Origin: Ruminococcus sp.
GTDB lineage: Bacteria; Bacillota; Clostridia; Oscillospirales; Ruminococcaceae
NCBI GenBank assembly: GCA_017525915.1
Contig: JAFXSC010000001.1
Coordinates: 124,001 to 188,000, forward strand
DNA length: 64,000 nt
Reading direction: 5' to 3'
Made by a program: the position numbers and the translations under genes. Below the pieces are notes generated by a model, which saw nothing but the letters and a program-made list of their open reading frames with translations, was not told the DNA's origin and did not search any database. This document shows positions 17,810 to 26,593 of this stretch, piece by piece. Every line of letters starts with the position of its first letter. Position 1 is the first letter of the stretch.

Positions 17810-19093
17810 TTACGCATTTTTAGGCTCTGCCGTCTCCGCTGCCGGAGCACGCTTCCTGCGCCTTGCCGGCTTTTCGTCAGGATAGTATCTCTGCTGCGAG
17901 ATGTTGAGCATTATGCCCATTTCCGCGAGCTGCATTATAAGTGCCGTGCCGCCGTAGCTGAAAAACGGCAGGCTGATACCGGTATTCGGTATCATATTGC
18001 TGACAACGGCGAGGTTCAGCACCGTCTGTATGCCTATCTGTGTGGTTATGCCGACCGCTATGAGCATACCGAAGCGGTCCTTGCACCTTACTGCTATGGA
18101 GTAGCCCTCCACAACAAGAAGGAAGAATACGAGTATTATCGCAAGTGCACCGACAAAGCCAAGTTCCTCACAGACTATCGGGAAAACGAAGTCGTTCTTG
18201 GTCTCGGGGAGGTACATATACTTCTGCCGGGAATTGCCTATGCCGAGCCCGAACATACCGCCCGAACCAATGGCGATTATGGAGTTCGCTGTCTGCCATG
18301 TATCGTCAAGGACATCCGCGAAGGGGTCTTTCCATGACTTGATACGGACGGCAACATAGCTGCCCTCGACATTTGCCTGCCATGTAATTATGATCACCGC
18401 AAGTGCAAGCGCTGTGCCCCCGAGGAGAAGGAACTGCCTTTTGTTCGCACCGCCGCAGAGTATCATTGATACTGCAATGGTAACTATAAGGATAAGTCCG
18501 GAAAGATGCGGCTCCTTATAGAGAAGCAGCGCGTAAACTCCCATCAGGACACTGTATTTGACGATACCGGTCTTGAAGGTATTCATCTTCCTGCCGTCAC
18601 GTTCCATGCTGAATGCGAAGTATACGATTATCGCCAGCTTCGCGACCTCAGACGGCTGGAAGTTCAGCGGCCCGACGGTGAGCCAGCGCTTTGCGCCCAT
18701 TGTACCGCCCTCATCGTTTCCTATCAGGAGTACAAGCACAAGCAGCACTGCTCCGAAGACGTAAAGGAGACCGGCAATGTTGAACTTTTTAAGCAGCGGG
18801 AGCTTGATGTTCTTCAGGTTGTGGTAGTCCATCTTCATGAAGAATATCATGACGAAAAATCCTATTACAGCCATTTTCGTCTGGTTCTTCGCATAGTAGA
18901 GACCGTCGCCGTCATGCTCGCTGTAAGCCCACGCATAGCTTGCCGAAGACATCATGACGATACCGACAACGAGGAGTATCATAACATACGCAAAGAACGA
19001 AAGGCTTATATCTCCGTTCCTGCCCTCTCCGACGAACGACTTCCACAGTCCCCCGGAACCGGAGCTCTTTGTTTTTTTCTTGGGTTGCGCCAT
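17810..19093 (-). CDS. ftsW: SEDS glycosyltransferase FtsW
   Basis: Polytopic SEDS protein that polymerises lipid II at the septum together with a class B penicillin-binding protein. 427 residues with about ten membrane helices and family motifs (KRWLTVGPLNFQPSEVAKLA, and ISLPFFSYGGTALIMQLAEM). Both ends are charged and cytoplasmic, with Lys-rich stretches. The dcw position between mraY and murG supports FtsW rather than RodA. Confidence 0.95.
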   Translation of the reverse strand: MAQPKKKTKSSGSGGLWKSFVGEGRNGDISLSFFAYVMILLVVGIVMMSSASYAWAYSEHDGDGLYYAKNQTKMAVIGFFVMIFFMKMDYHNLKNIKLPLLKKFNIAGLLYVFGAVLLVLVLLIGNDEGGTMGAKRWLTVGPLNFQPSEVAKLAIIVYFAFSMERDGRKMNTFKTGIVKYSVLMGVYALLLYKEPHLSGLILIVTIAVSMILCGGANKRQFLLLGGTALALAVIIITWQANVEGSYVAVRIKSWKDPFADVLDDTWQTANSIIAIGSGGMFGLGIGNSRQKYMYLPETKNDFVFPIVCEELGFVGALAIILVFFLLVVEGYSIAVRCKDRFGMLIAVGITTQIGIQTVLNLAVVSNMIPNTGISLPFFSYGGTALIMQLAEMGIMLNISQQRYYPDEKPARRRKRAPAAETAEPKNA

Positions 19094-19124
19094 TATTTCC
19101 TCCTTTGGAAGGGTCAGTATATCA

Positions 19125-20159
19125 TTATGCCAGCAATGTAAGTGTTCCCAGAATGCCGGATATCATTCCGGTGAGCGAGAAGGTTATGACTATTTTGTAT
19201 TCGCTGAATCCGCTCATCTCAAAGTGGTGGTGGATAGGAGTCATCTTGAATATTCGTCTGCCCTCGCCGTACTTCTTCTTGGTATACTTGAACCAGCTCA
19301 CCTGAATAACTACGGAGAGCGCTTCAAGTATGTACACAAGTGATACGAGCAGCATCAGCAGATGGTTGTGGAGCACAAGTCCCACACCGGTAACGGCTGC
19401 ACCGAGGAACATCGAGCCCGTGTCGCCCATAAAGCACTTTGCGGGATTGAGATTCCATACAAGAAATCCGAGACAGCCGCCAGCAAGCGCCATTGTGAAC
19501 AGCGAGAGCTCGTTCTCGCGGAGTATCGAGCAGCAGACCGTGAATATGAGCATAGCCACGAATGTTACCGAGCCGCAGAGACCGTCAACGCCGTCCGTAA
19601 GATTTACCGCATTGGTAAGATATATGATAACGGGTATCATTATTATGTAGTAGAATATCCCGAGCGAGGGAGTTTTCACGAAGCCGAGGTCTATCCTTGT
19701 GGAGTCGTCTCCGAATTTGTAAAGTGCAAACAGGAAGCCCAGAGCTATAACGAGCTGAAAAGCCATTTTCTGCTTGGGTGAAAGTCCGTCGTTGTTCTTC
19801 CTTGCGACCTTGATGAAGTCGTCAACGAAGCCTATGCCACCGAAAAGCATCGAGAACGCAACAACGCTCATCATTCTGTAAAACGCATCGAGTTCAGCCT
19901 TGTCTGTCGTATCTACGCCGCCTATCAGCCTGTATACCCAGTAGCCTGCAACTGCCGTCAGCACGGAGGATATTATGAACATGAAGCCGCCCATTGTGGG
20001 TGTTCCCTGCTTCTTGGCGTGCCACTGAGGGCCGTCCTTGGTTTTTATCGGCTGACCGAATTTCAGCTTGTGAAGGAACGGTACAAGGAATATTCCCGAT
20101 ACCGCGGCAAGTGCGAACGAGACCAGTGATACTATTAGGTTTATTATCCAGAATGACAT
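19125..20159 (-). CDS. mraY: Phospho-MurNAc-pentapeptide transferase MraY
   Basis: Integral membrane enzyme that makes lipid I from UDP-MurNAc-pentapeptide and undecaprenyl phosphate. 344 residues starting at MSFWIINLIVS, with about ten helices. Catalytic motifs are present: GFVDDFIKV (Asp-Asp), NLTDGVDGL, and the histidine loop MTPIHHHFEMSG. A TTG four codons earlier is a less likely start. It follows murE directly because murF and murD, usual neighbours, are missing here. Confidence 0.97.
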   Translation of the reverse strand: MSFWIINLIVSLVSFALAAVSGIFLVPFLHKLKFGQPIKTKDGPQWHAKKQGTPTMGGFMFIISSVLTAVAGYWVYRLIGGVDTTDKAELDAFYRMMSVVAFSMLFGGIGFVDDFIKVARKNNDGLSPKQKMAFQLVIALGFLFALYKFGDDSTRIDLGFVKTPSLGIFYYIIMIPVIIYLTNAVNLTDGVDGLCGSVTFVAMLIFTVCCSILRENELSLFTMALAGGCLGFLVWNLNPAKCFMGDTGSMFLGAAVTGVGLVLHNHLLMLLVSLVYILEALSVVIQVSWFKYTKKKYGEGRRIFKMTPIHHHFEMSGFSEYKIVITFSLTGMISGILGTLTLLA

Positions 20160-20183
20160 TTTTACGAACAACTCCCATTATTA

Positions 20184-21620
20184 TTAGTCCAGAAGCTTCA
20201 GACCCTCTGCAACTACCTCGCGCTCATCAAAATGTATGCGCTTATTTCCGGCAAGAACCTGATAATCTTCATGTCCCTTGCCTGCAAGAACTATTATATC
20301 ACCTTTTTCAGCAATTTTCAAGGCGTGATATATCGCCTCGCGCCTGTCCTCGACCACCTCATAGGGAACGCTGCTGCCTTCAAGCCCTGTGAGTATCTGC
20401 CTGATTATCTCTCCGGGCTCCTCGTTGCGTGGATTATCCGATGTTACGATGATGAGGTCTGCGTATTCCGCAGCAGCCGCAGCCATTTTCGGACGCTTTG
20501 CAGCATCGCGGTCACCGCCGCAACCGAACAGGCATATCAGCCTGTTTTCCGTGTATTCCTTAACGCTCCTGAGAATATTCTCAACAGCATCGGGAGTGTG
20601 TGCATAATCGCATATAACAGTGAAGTCCCTGCCGGTGGGTATGACCTCGCATCTGCCCTTGACGCCGCCGCATTCGCTCACCGCACTGATGATATCGTCG
20701 AGCGGTATGCCTGCTTTAAGGCAGGCGCCCATAGCGGCAGTGATGTTCGATACGTTGAACATACCGGGTATCCTCGTCTTTACGAAGTGGGACTTTCCCT
20801 CATAGCAGAACCAGAAGCTCGAGCCTGAGGCGCGTATCTTTATGCCGTCGGCATAGAAGCTTGCGTTCTCATGGGTGGAGAAAGAGAGCTTGTCGCAGCC
20901 TATCTCGCCGTAGAGCCTTCTGCCGTAGTCATCGTCGATATTGCATATAGCCGTATCACAGACATCAAAGAGCATCTTCTTTGCCTGATAGTAGTCCTCC
21001 ATATCCTTATGGTAGTCAAGGTGATCCTGCGTAAGATTGGTGAAAAGCGCGATGCCGAACCATGAGGAGCCTATCCTGTTCTGAACGAGCCCGAAGGAGG
21101 ACACCTCCATAACGACGTACTCGCAGCCCTCGCGTACCATGCGGTCGAGCAGAGCCATGAAGTCATAGGTCATAGGGGTCGTGTTCTCGGTATGAATTAT
21201 CTCATCGCCTATCTCGTTCTGTATCGTGCCGATGAGACCGGTCTTATGCCCTGTACTCATAAGTATATGCTTGATTACGTTGGTAATAGTCGTCTTTCCG
21301 TTTGTTCCGGTGACGCCTATCATCTTTATCTTCCGCTCGGGGTGTCCGAACCATGCGGAACAGAGCTTTCCGTAGAGGCGGCGTGAATCATCTGTGAGTA
21401 TCTGCCTGTCTCCGAGACCGAGGTCATGCTCGCAGACTACCGCTGCCGCGCCCTTTTCAAGCATCTCTGCTGCGGCTGTATGTCCGTCGAACTTTGCACC
21501 CTTGATGCAGATAAAAAGGCTCCCCTCCGTCACCTTGCGGGTGTCATCGGTCAATGATGTTATTTCAGTCTCACCGATAGCTGTAACTGCATTATTTTCA
21601 AGCAGATCTATAAGTTTCAT
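20184..21620 (-). CDS. murE: UDP-MurNAc-tripeptide synthetase MurE (meso-DAP type)
   Basis: Cytoplasmic Mur ligase that adds the third residue of the stem peptide. 478 residues with N-terminal UDP-binding domain, ATP loop GVTGTNGKTTITNVI, and the C-terminal motif SDNPRNEEP. The DNPR motif is the established mark of meso-diaminopimelate specificity, so the wall probably contains meso-DAP. Strong ribosome site ACAGGAGGCGG. Confidence 0.96.
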   Translation of the reverse strand: MKLIDLLENNAVTAIGETEITSLTDDTRKVTEGSLFICIKGAKFDGHTAAAEMLEKGAAAVVCEHDLGLGDRQILTDDSRRLYGKLCSAWFGHPERKIKMIGVTGTNGKTTITNVIKHILMSTGHKTGLIGTIQNEIGDEIIHTENTTPMTYDFMALLDRMVREGCEYVVMEVSSFGLVQNRIGSSWFGIALFTNLTQDHLDYHKDMEDYYQAKKMLFDVCDTAICNIDDDYGRRLYGEIGCDKLSFSTHENASFYADGIKIRASGSSFWFCYEGKSHFVKTRIPGMFNVSNITAAMGACLKAGIPLDDIISAVSECGGVKGRCEVIPTGRDFTVICDYAHTPDAVENILRSVKEYTENRLICLFGCGGDRDAAKRPKMAAAAAEYADLIIVTSDNPRNEEPGEIIRQILTGLEGSSVPYEVVEDRREAIYHALKIAEKGDIIVLAGKGHEDYQVLAGNKRIHFDEREVVAEGLKLLD

Positions 21621-21646
21621 CTTACCGCCTCCTGTATTATCATTCT

Positions 21647-24043
21647 TTAATCCGCAAAATCCACCGACGGCGTTTCAAACACGAGCTTCACGACCGTACC
21701 CTTCGGAACTCGCGTGCCGGGCGCGATATCCTGCGACTGCACCGTTGCTCCCGCAGCCGATGCAGAAGCTCCGCTCACAGCGAAGTTCACGCCGTACTCC
21801 TCAGCAAGGTAATTGACATTGCTGAGATCCATGTATGTGAACTGCGGCACTGTTGTTTCCTCGACCGGTATATTTTTCTCCGTGTAGAGGTATACGCAGC
21901 CGTTTTTGTTCATCGCCGTACCTGTTACCGGGTACTGTGCGACTACCTCGATGCCGTTTCCTATCTTCTTGTAATTTGTTATGCCGATAGTTTTAAGCGT
22001 CTCGACCGCGTCGTCGATTGAGCCTTCGAGGATCGGAACTCTTACGTCAAGCTCCTTCATTTCCTCATCAGTGTATTCCGGAAGGATATTCATAAGAGGA
22101 AGTATCTCCTCCATGATGGACTTAGCTGTCGGAACTGCTACCTTGCTTCCGTAATACTGAATGTTCTTGTCGGGGATATCCGCCATTACTATGAGCATAT
22201 ACTCAGGATCGTCCGCAGGAGTAAAGCACATATACGAAGCGCAGTATTCCTCCTTGGATTCGTCCTCCTGCTGGGTGGGATCGAGCACCTCGCCCTTTGC
22301 GGTTATCATCTTACGCTGTGCAGTACCGGACTTTCCGCCGATGGAATAGCCCTTTATGGCAACATTCGCGGTAGGATTGCCCGTAACTACGCCTTCAAGA
22401 CATTTTGCAAGCTTCTTGGATGTGTCGTTCGATACGACCTGACGGCGAACTGTCCTTTCATTCTTGAGTACGACATTCCCCTCAGCGTCAACAATCTTCT
22501 CGACAACATACGGTTCAAGGAGATATCCGCCGTTAACTGATGCACAGCAGGCTGTTATCAGCTCGAGAGGGGTGACTGTCTCGCCCTGTCCGAATGCACC
22601 GTAGGCAAGGTTTACCTCATCTATGGTCTCGCTCGTGAAGGGGTCGCCTCTGCCCTCCGCAGGAAGGTCGATGCCGGTCTTTTCTCCAAGGCCGAAGGCG
22701 TCGCAGTAGTATACGAATTTATCGAAGCCGAGATCCTTGCCTATCTGAATGAATGCAGGGTTGCAGGAATTGAGCAGTGCTTCCTGGAAGGTCTGCATAC
22801 CGTGCTGACCGCCGGTAGAAGCTACATGACAGTGTATAGGCCATGTCAGTCCGGGAATTGTAACGGAACCGCTGCACGCAAGGTAGCGCTTCTCGAAATC
22901 AACGAGGTTTTCCTCTATAGCAGCGGCGCTTGTGATTACCTTGAATACCGAGCCCGGCTCGATACGCTCGCTGATATTCTTGTTCCTCCACTGGAAGTCC
23001 CATTCTGCGTTCATGCGCTTGTTCTTCTCGTCAGGGTCCTTGATCTTTTCGATCTCGGCAGCAACAGACTTGTCTGAAATGACACGCGGCTCGTTGAGGT
23101 CGAAGGAAGGATACTGTGCCATTCCGTAGATAGCGCCGGTCTTGCAGTTCATGAGAATTGCACAGCCGCGGTTCTTGACATTGAAGTCGTTAACCATTTT
23201 CTCGAGATTCTTCTCGAGTATGTACTGTACATCGCTGTTTATCGTGAGATATATGTCATCTCCGTTTTTTGCGGCATAGGTCTTTGCATACTTGTAGGGG
23301 AGCTCGTTGCCGTTAGAGTCCTTTGCGGAGACCGTCTTTCCGTCGATACCGGAGAGATATTCGTCATACTTTGCCTCAATGCCGTAAAGACCTGTTCCGT
23401 CCGCATTGGTAAAGCCTATGACCGAAGCTGCAAGCTCACTCTGCGGGTAGTACCTTTTGGTATCCTCGGTAACGTAGAGTGCTATCATGTTCAGGTCATT
23501 GAAGTAAGATATGAGCTCGTCAGCGACCTGCTTTTCGACCTGTGTCTGGAGAACTACATACTGCGTATCCTTCTCCATTGCTTCAGTCACAACTGTCGGC
23601 TTGATGTTGAGCTTCTTGCAGAGGAGGTCTATGGTCTGGTTCCTGAATTCTTCAACGGAAGCCGGAAGAACGTTCTTCTCCTTGCCTTCCTCGTCATATT
23701 CAGGTACATAGTTTCCGCTCTGCTTATCGGAATTGCGCTTTGCTATCCTCTTTTCGAGATCCTTCATCTCATCGCGGAGACAGCTCGGGTCGAGAATGAC
23801 CTTATATACGGTCGCACTCTTTGCGAGTGTCACGCCGTTGCAGTCGAAGATCGAACCGCGGTGCGCTGATATTGTTATCGAGCCGAAATGGCGGTCATTC
23901 GCCATCGCCTGATACTTTTTATTATTTAAAACTGAGATGCGGAAGAAGTTGACGGCAACACCTCCGAAAAGCACCATGAACACTGCCGTCATGACGAACT
24001 TCGCCCTGAATCTCATTGAATTTGTTGGATTATTATTAGCCAT
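21647..24043 (-). CDS. ftsI: Class B penicillin-binding protein with PASTA domains (FtsI/SpoVD type)
   Basis: 798-residue transpeptidase that cross-links peptidoglycan at the septum, or in the spore cortex if it is SpoVD. One N-terminal membrane helix (about 15-35) precedes the dimerisation domain and the transpeptidase domain with SxxK in EPGSVFKVITSA, SxN in LLNSCNPAF and KSG in GGKSGTAQRK. Two C-terminal PASTA repeats (from about 665, VPILEGSIDDAVETLKTIGI and following). The dcw location between ftsL and murE fits both FtsI and SpoVD. It is preceded by an unusual 294-bp gap. Confidence 0.93.
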   Translation of the reverse strand: MANNNPTNSMRFRAKFVMTAVFMVLFGGVAVNFFRISVLNNKKYQAMANDRHFGSITISAHRGSIFDCNGVTLAKSATVYKVILDPSCLRDEMKDLEKRIAKRNSDKQSGNYVPEYDEEGKEKNVLPASVEEFRNQTIDLLCKKLNIKPTVVTEAMEKDTQYVVLQTQVEKQVADELISYFNDLNMIALYVTEDTKRYYPQSELAASVIGFTNADGTGLYGIEAKYDEYLSGIDGKTVSAKDSNGNELPYKYAKTYAAKNGDDIYLTINSDVQYILEKNLEKMVNDFNVKNRGCAILMNCKTGAIYGMAQYPSFDLNEPRVISDKSVAAEIEKIKDPDEKNKRMNAEWDFQWRNKNISERIEPGSVFKVITSAAAIEENLVDFEKRYLACSGSVTIPGLTWPIHCHVASTGGQHGMQTFQEALLNSCNPAFIQIGKDLGFDKFVYYCDAFGLGEKTGIDLPAEGRGDPFTSETIDEVNLAYGAFGQGETVTPLELITACCASVNGGYLLEPYVVEKIVDAEGNVVLKNERTVRRQVVSNDTSKKLAKCLEGVVTGNPTANVAIKGYSIGGKSGTAQRKMITAKGEVLDPTQQEDESKEEYCASYMCFTPADDPEYMLIVMADIPDKNIQYYGSKVAVPTAKSIMEEILPLMNILPEYTDEEMKELDVRVPILEGSIDDAVETLKTIGITNYKKIGNGIEVVAQYPVTGTAMNKNGCVYLYTEKNIPVEETTVPQFTYMDLSNVNYLAEEYGVNFAVSGASASAAGATVQSQDIAPGTRVPKGTVVKLVFETPSVDFAD

Positions 24044-24337
24044 GCTTCCTCCTTGTCCGCACGAGCCCCGTAAAAATAGAATAAGGCAGGGTAAAAATGC
24101 TGCCCCGCCTCAAACACCGTTGTTCCGCCGGTGTCCTTCTTCTATGATACGACGAAGGATTTTTCGCTGTTCAAGCGTTGGACAGCCGTTCCGCGGGCGC
24201 CCCTGAGGACGTCCGCGAACCGCCTGGCCGGTATTCCGATCACCCGCTGTATCTCCGTGTTCTACTATACTTCGGCGTATATCTTTTTGCCGATAGTGAT
24301 TGTGTTTTATGGGCAGCTTTCTATATTTATATTTGTA
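24044..24337 (-). other. 294-bp gap upstream of the PBP gene, structured but unassigned
   Basis: No convincing gene on either strand. The stretch holds several short inverted repeats (for example GGCAG/CTGCC near 24085-24106, CACCG/CGGTG near 24116-24134) and a very GC-rich part near 24190-24220. Neighbouring dcw gaps are 0-60 bp, so this one probably carries a promoter or structured leader for the PBP-murE part. I could not fix a promoter. Confidence 0.4.
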
Positions 24338-24859
24338 CTACCCTCTGAAATATTCCACAAGACCGTCAAAGAAATTGCTTATCTTTGCTTTGAGGCTCTT
24401 ATCCTTTTCTGGAATGCTTACCTCATCGTCCTGCTGTATCTTGATATACTTTATCTGTGAGGAATCTATCTTCCTCATATGCAGGACATTTTCGGCATAG
24501 TCCTCGACGTTCTTTGCCGAGACCTTGCTTTCGAGCTCAGACTGGAGCCTGACATTCTCCGCTTCGACGCGGCTGAGCTCCTGATTCATCTTCGCCACTC
24601 TGTTATAGGCGGTATTGCGCCTGTCAAGGGAATAAATTACCGTACCGAGCAGCAGGGCTGCCAGTGCGGAAACGACGATTATCGTCATTACTGAGCCGCT
24701 TCTCGCCTCAGTATCACGCCGCCTTATACGCGGCCTCGAGACCTCCTCAGTAGACTCCGGCGTTCTTCCGCTGCCGGGCTCGCCGCTCTCATCGGCAGGT
24801 GCATCGCCCTCGTAGATCTCGTCTTCGTAGTAATACCCGAAGTCTCTTTCAGGCATCAT
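24338..24859 (-). CDS. ftsL: FtsL-like cell division protein
   Basis: 173-residue bitopic protein. An acidic cytoplasmic N-terminus of about 55 residues is followed by one membrane helix (SVMTIIVVSALAALLLGTVI) and an extracellular coiled coil (AKMNQELSRVEAENVRLQSE), the FtsL/DivIC plan. FtsL bridges FtsQ/DivIC and activates FtsW-FtsI. Sequence is weakly conserved, so the call rests on topology and the place between rsmH and the class B PBP. Its ATG overlaps the rsmH stop (ATGATG), so translation is coupled. Confidence 0.88.
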   Translation of the reverse strand: MMPERDFGYYYEDEIYEGDAPADESGEPGSGRTPESTEEVSRPRIRRRDTEARSGSVMTIIVVSALAALLLGTVIYSLDRRNTAYNRVAKMNQELSRVEAENVRLQSELESKVSAKNVEDYAENVLHMRKIDSSQIKYIKIQQDDEVSIPEKDKSLKAKISNFFDGLVEYFRG

Positions 24860-25791
24860 GGCTCTGCACTCCTTTCGATTATCCTGAGCTTTGCGCTTCT
24901 GCTTCTGGAGTTTCTCTCAAGTTCCTCCTCATTCGCTTCGATAGGTTTCCTGTTAACAAGTATGCCCTGCGGCTTTCTTCCGCATACGCACTGCGGGAAG
25001 TCCGGCGGACATATACAGCCTTTGCACCAGCCCGCAAATTTCTGTTTCACGAGTCTGTCTTCAAGTGAATGGAAGGTTATTACTGCAAGTCTTCCTCCCG
25101 GTTTAAGGCAGAAGAACGCATCTTCAAGCCCCTTTGACAGGTGGTCGAACTCACTGTTGACGGCTATGCGTATAGCCTGAAAGGTCTTCTTGCAGGGGTT
25201 CTTTTCACGTCTTGCCTTCTGCGGTACGCTCATGCGTACTATATCGGCAAGCTGCAAAGTTGTCCGTATAGGACTTTCCATCCTCGTTTTCACGATGTTC
25301 GAGGCTATCTTCCGCGAGAATTTCTCCTCTCCGTACTCGAATAATATCCTTGCAAGCTCCTGTTCCGAGCAGGTATTAACGACATCCGCCGCGCTCGTGC
25401 CCTCTTTGCTCATACGCATATCAAGGGGAGCGTCTGTGTGGTAGGAAAAGCCGCGGCTGCCTTCATCGAGCTGATATGACGAAACGCCGAGATCCATCAG
25501 TATCCCGTCGACCTTGTCTATGCCAAGGCTGTCGAGGACTCCGCGCATCTCAGAGTAATTGCTGTGTATGACCTGTGCATTGCCGTAGACCGAAAGCCTC
25601 TGCGAAGCAACTGCCACTGCATCGGGATCACGGTCGAGAGCTATGAGCCTGCCATTGCTACCCAGCCTTGAGGCTATCGCTGCTGAGTGTCCTGCACCTC
25701 CGGCAGTGCCGTCAACATAGATGCCGTCCGGGCGTATGTCAAGACCGCTGATGCACTCATCGAGCATGACCGGTATATGAGTAAATTCCAT
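24856..25791 (-). CDS. rsmH: 16S rRNA m4C1402 methyltransferase RsmH (MraW)
   Basis: SAM-dependent N4-methyltransferase for C1402 of 16S rRNA. 311 residues with the conserved start THIPVMLDECISGL, the SAM loop VDGTAGGAGHSAAIASRL, DGILMDLGVSSYQLD and the C-terminal VITFHSLEDRLVK. Second gene of the dcw cluster, 22 bp after mraZ. Confidence 0.97.
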   Translation of the reverse strand: MEFTHIPVMLDECISGLDIRPDGIYVDGTAGGAGHSAAIASRLGSNGRLIALDRDPDAVAVASQRLSVYGNAQVIHSNYSEMRGVLDSLGIDKVDGILMDLGVSSYQLDEGSRGFSYHTDAPLDMRMSKEGTSAADVVNTCSEQELARILFEYGEEKFSRKIASNIVKTRMESPIRTTLQLADIVRMSVPQKARREKNPCKKTFQAIRIAVNSEFDHLSKGLEDAFFCLKPGGRLAVITFHSLEDRLVKQKFAGWCKGCICPPDFPQCVCGRKPQGILVNRKPIEANEEELERNSRSRSAKLRIIERSAEP

Positions 25792-25813
25792 TGATACATC
25801 TCCTTACAGCGTA

Positions 25814-26245
25814 TCACAGAACATATCCGTCAAGAGCAGCGTCTATCTCTTCCTGTGAAACAGCGCTGTTGAACTCGTCCCAGTTAGCCTTTGACCATAT
25901 TTCAGCCTTGAATGAAGCGCCTATGACAACTACCTCATCGGTAATACCGGCATAAGCCATAAGGTTATCCTTGATGAATATCCTTCCCTGCCTGTCAGGG
26001 ACCTGCTTATCGGTGGCGGGAATATAGAATCTTCTCGCCTGATCTCCTTTAACGCCCGGGATACCTTTGAGGGTAGCTTCAAATTTAGCGTATTCCTCAG
26101 GTGAATATACAGAGATGTATTTGCCGCCTTTTCCGGGAACGAGATAGAACTCGGGACCGAGTATATCGCGGAGCTTGCTTGGGAACGCCATTCTGCCCTT
26201 GTTATCGATACTCGGATAATAAGTACCGTACAATGGTTCTGCCAT
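25814..26245 (-). CDS. mraZ: Transcriptional regulator MraZ
   Basis: 143-residue protein with two SpoVT/AbrB-like halves, each with the conserved D-x-K-G-R / D-x-Q-G-R type turn (SIDNKGRMAFPSKLRDIL and DRQGRIFIKDNL). MraZ forms a ring that binds short direct repeats in its own promoter and controls the dcw operon. It is first in the cluster here, as usual, and three GTGA boxes with 10-bp spacing lie upstream. Confidence 0.97.
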   Translation of the reverse strand: MAEPLYGTYYPSIDNKGRMAFPSKLRDILGPEFYLVPGKGGKYISVYSPEEYAKFEATLKGIPGVKGDQARRFYIPATDKQVPDRQGRIFIKDNLMAYAGITDEVVVIGASFKAEIWSKANWDEFNSAVSQEEIDAALDGYVL

Positions 26246-26282
26246 TACCGCCGCCTCGCTTTCCTTCGTTCTCTTCAGGCTT

Positions 26283-26327
26283 TCACCTCAGAGGTGGAAA
26301 AAATCACTTTTTTTCACCCTAAATCAC
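26283..26327 (-). promoter_or_regulatory. Probable MraZ operator: GTGA boxes with 10-bp period
   Basis: On the minus strand GTGA occurs at 26327-26324, 26317-26314 and 26307-26304, that is exactly every 10 bp, with a fourth at 26286-26283. The boxes lie between the mraZ -10 box and the start codon. Known MraZ sites are short G-rich direct repeats at 10-bp period. The fourth box is part of a perfect palindrome CACCTC-A-GAGGTG (26284-26296). Confidence 0.7.
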
Positions 26328-26335
26328 CTATCATT

Positions 26336-26364
26336 ATTTTACCACTTTGTAATCATCTAATCAA
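26336..26364 (-). promoter_or_regulatory. mraZ/dcw promoter
   Basis: TTGATT and TAAAAT separated by 17 bp, with TGG before the -10 box. It lies directly above the GTGA boxes and is the best candidate for the main dcw promoter. Confidence 0.75.
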
Positions 26365-26452
26365 TCGGCAAACCAACCAATGATATCGTAATTTTGCACG
26401 ATAAATTAGCAATTCTATCCAAATGATAGGAGCGTAACGAAGGTCTGCAAAA

Positions 26453-26462
26453 CAAACGTTTG
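26453..26462. promoter_or_regulatory. Palindrome CAAACGTTTG
   Basis: A 10-bp perfect palindrome with central CG in a 230-bp gene-free stretch between the mraZ promoter and the SpoIID terminator. It resembles LacI-family operators (including the cre site core), with mismatches to cre. The function is unknown. Confidence 0.3.
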
Positions 26463-26538
26463 CTGTTTAATTAATCATTTTCACCTCCCGGATGCCATTT
26501 TCATGCCAAAAAGGTGAATTTTTCCTAACCCATAAAAT

Positions 26539-26586
26539 AAGTCTCCGGGGACGCCGCAGCTTTTTTTTGCTGCGTCCCGGAGACTT
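26539..26586 (-). terminator. Terminator after the SpoIID-domain gene
   Basis: Long stem AAGTCTCCGG...CCGGAGACTT with inner GACGC/GCTGCGTC pairing, an A/T-rich loop, and TTATTTTAT after it on the minus strand. Confidence 0.85.
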
Positions 26587-26593
26587 GCTGAGA

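Noticed and set aside
24131-24460. Plus-strand frame of about 110 codons in the gap before the PBP gene
   Set aside because: It runs into ftsL on the other strand, lacks a ribosome site and shows no recognisable protein pattern.
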